A program made the position numbers and the translations under genes. From JAMXLO01 sp036265005 (GTDB lineage: Bacteria; Pseudomonadota; Alphaproteobacteria; Acetobacterales; Acetobacteraceae): a DNA stretch of 12,902 nucleotides. Below, piece by piece: positions 12,901 to 12,902 of the stretch. The stretch is taken from positions 1 through 12,902 of the forward strand of contig DATAPW010000051.1 in NCBI GenBank assembly GCA_036265005.1. Reading direction: 5' to 3'. Each line of letters starts with the position of its first letter. Position 1 is the stretch's first letter. The notes beneath the pieces were generated by a model that did not search any database, was not told where the DNA came from, and saw only the letters and a list, made by a program, of their open reading frames with translations.

Positions 12901-12902
12901 GC

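Larger units (their letters stand above)
10926..12902 (-). mobile_element. Insertion sequence carrying the rve transposase, ends not resolved
   Basis: The transposase and the palindromic structures at both of its ends point to an IS of about 2 kb that inserted among older IS debris. Matching terminal inverted repeats could not be found: the right-edge sequence (12869-12900) does not recur near 10861-10990, and the right end may lie beyond the window. The left limit could be anywhere from about 10861 to 10990. No target-site duplication can be assigned. Confidence 0.55.

Overview
The window reads as GC-rich alphaproteobacterial chromosome, most likely from Rhodospirillales or Acetobacteraceae. 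The reasons are strong G/C preference at third codon positions, the truB-rpsO-pnp block, a short alphaproteobacterial-type Aat, and inverted-repeat modules of the extragenic kind often seen in such genomes. This assignment is inference from gene content and composition; no taxonomic marker such as 16S rRNA is present.

Layout. Positions 1-251 hold no gene I can support. A small four-helix membrane protein (252-623, minus) is divergent from the RNA and translation block truB (796-1722), rpsO (1767-2036) and pnp (2359-4590). A run of palindromic modules (654-730) and a possible promoter (740-768) lie between them. The rpsO-pnp spacer is rich in stem-loops, which fits the post-transcriptional control known for this gene pair elsewhere. 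Downstream of pnp are a nitronate-monooxygenase-type flavoprotein with an unusual C-terminal cysteine cluster (4699-6105, plus) and, convergent with it, a small VOC/glyoxalase-fold protein (6113-6496, minus).

A second plus-strand unit starts at 6593. It holds aat (N-end rule transferase), a possible 33-codon ORF, a secreted protein with two cysteines (7364-7942) and msrQ (7939-8790, haem membrane subunit of the periplasmic methionine-sulfoxide repair system). These genes are packed with 4-base ATGA overlaps. An LpxR-family outer-membrane lipid A deacylase (8793-9785, minus) is convergent with msrQ.

The last 3 kb is mobile DNA. It contains an IS256-type transposase N-terminus (9972 to about 10180), an N-terminally truncated IstB ATPase frameshifted by a 32-bp tandem duplication (10271-10860), and an apparently intact 647-residue DDE transposase on the minus strand (10928-12871). 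That transposase has a D-x35-E core and a duplicated C-terminal domain. Its start codon lies inside a perfect 10-bp inverted repeat at the right edge of the window, and its stop codon lies inside a compound hairpin.

The left two-thirds is largely conserved chromosomal backbone. The best candidates for something undescribed are the cysteine-cluster flavoprotein, the secreted protein translationally coupled to an MsrQ that has no MsrP beside it, and the control structures and domain duplication of the terminal transposase. I see no CRISPR array, tRNA or rRNA.
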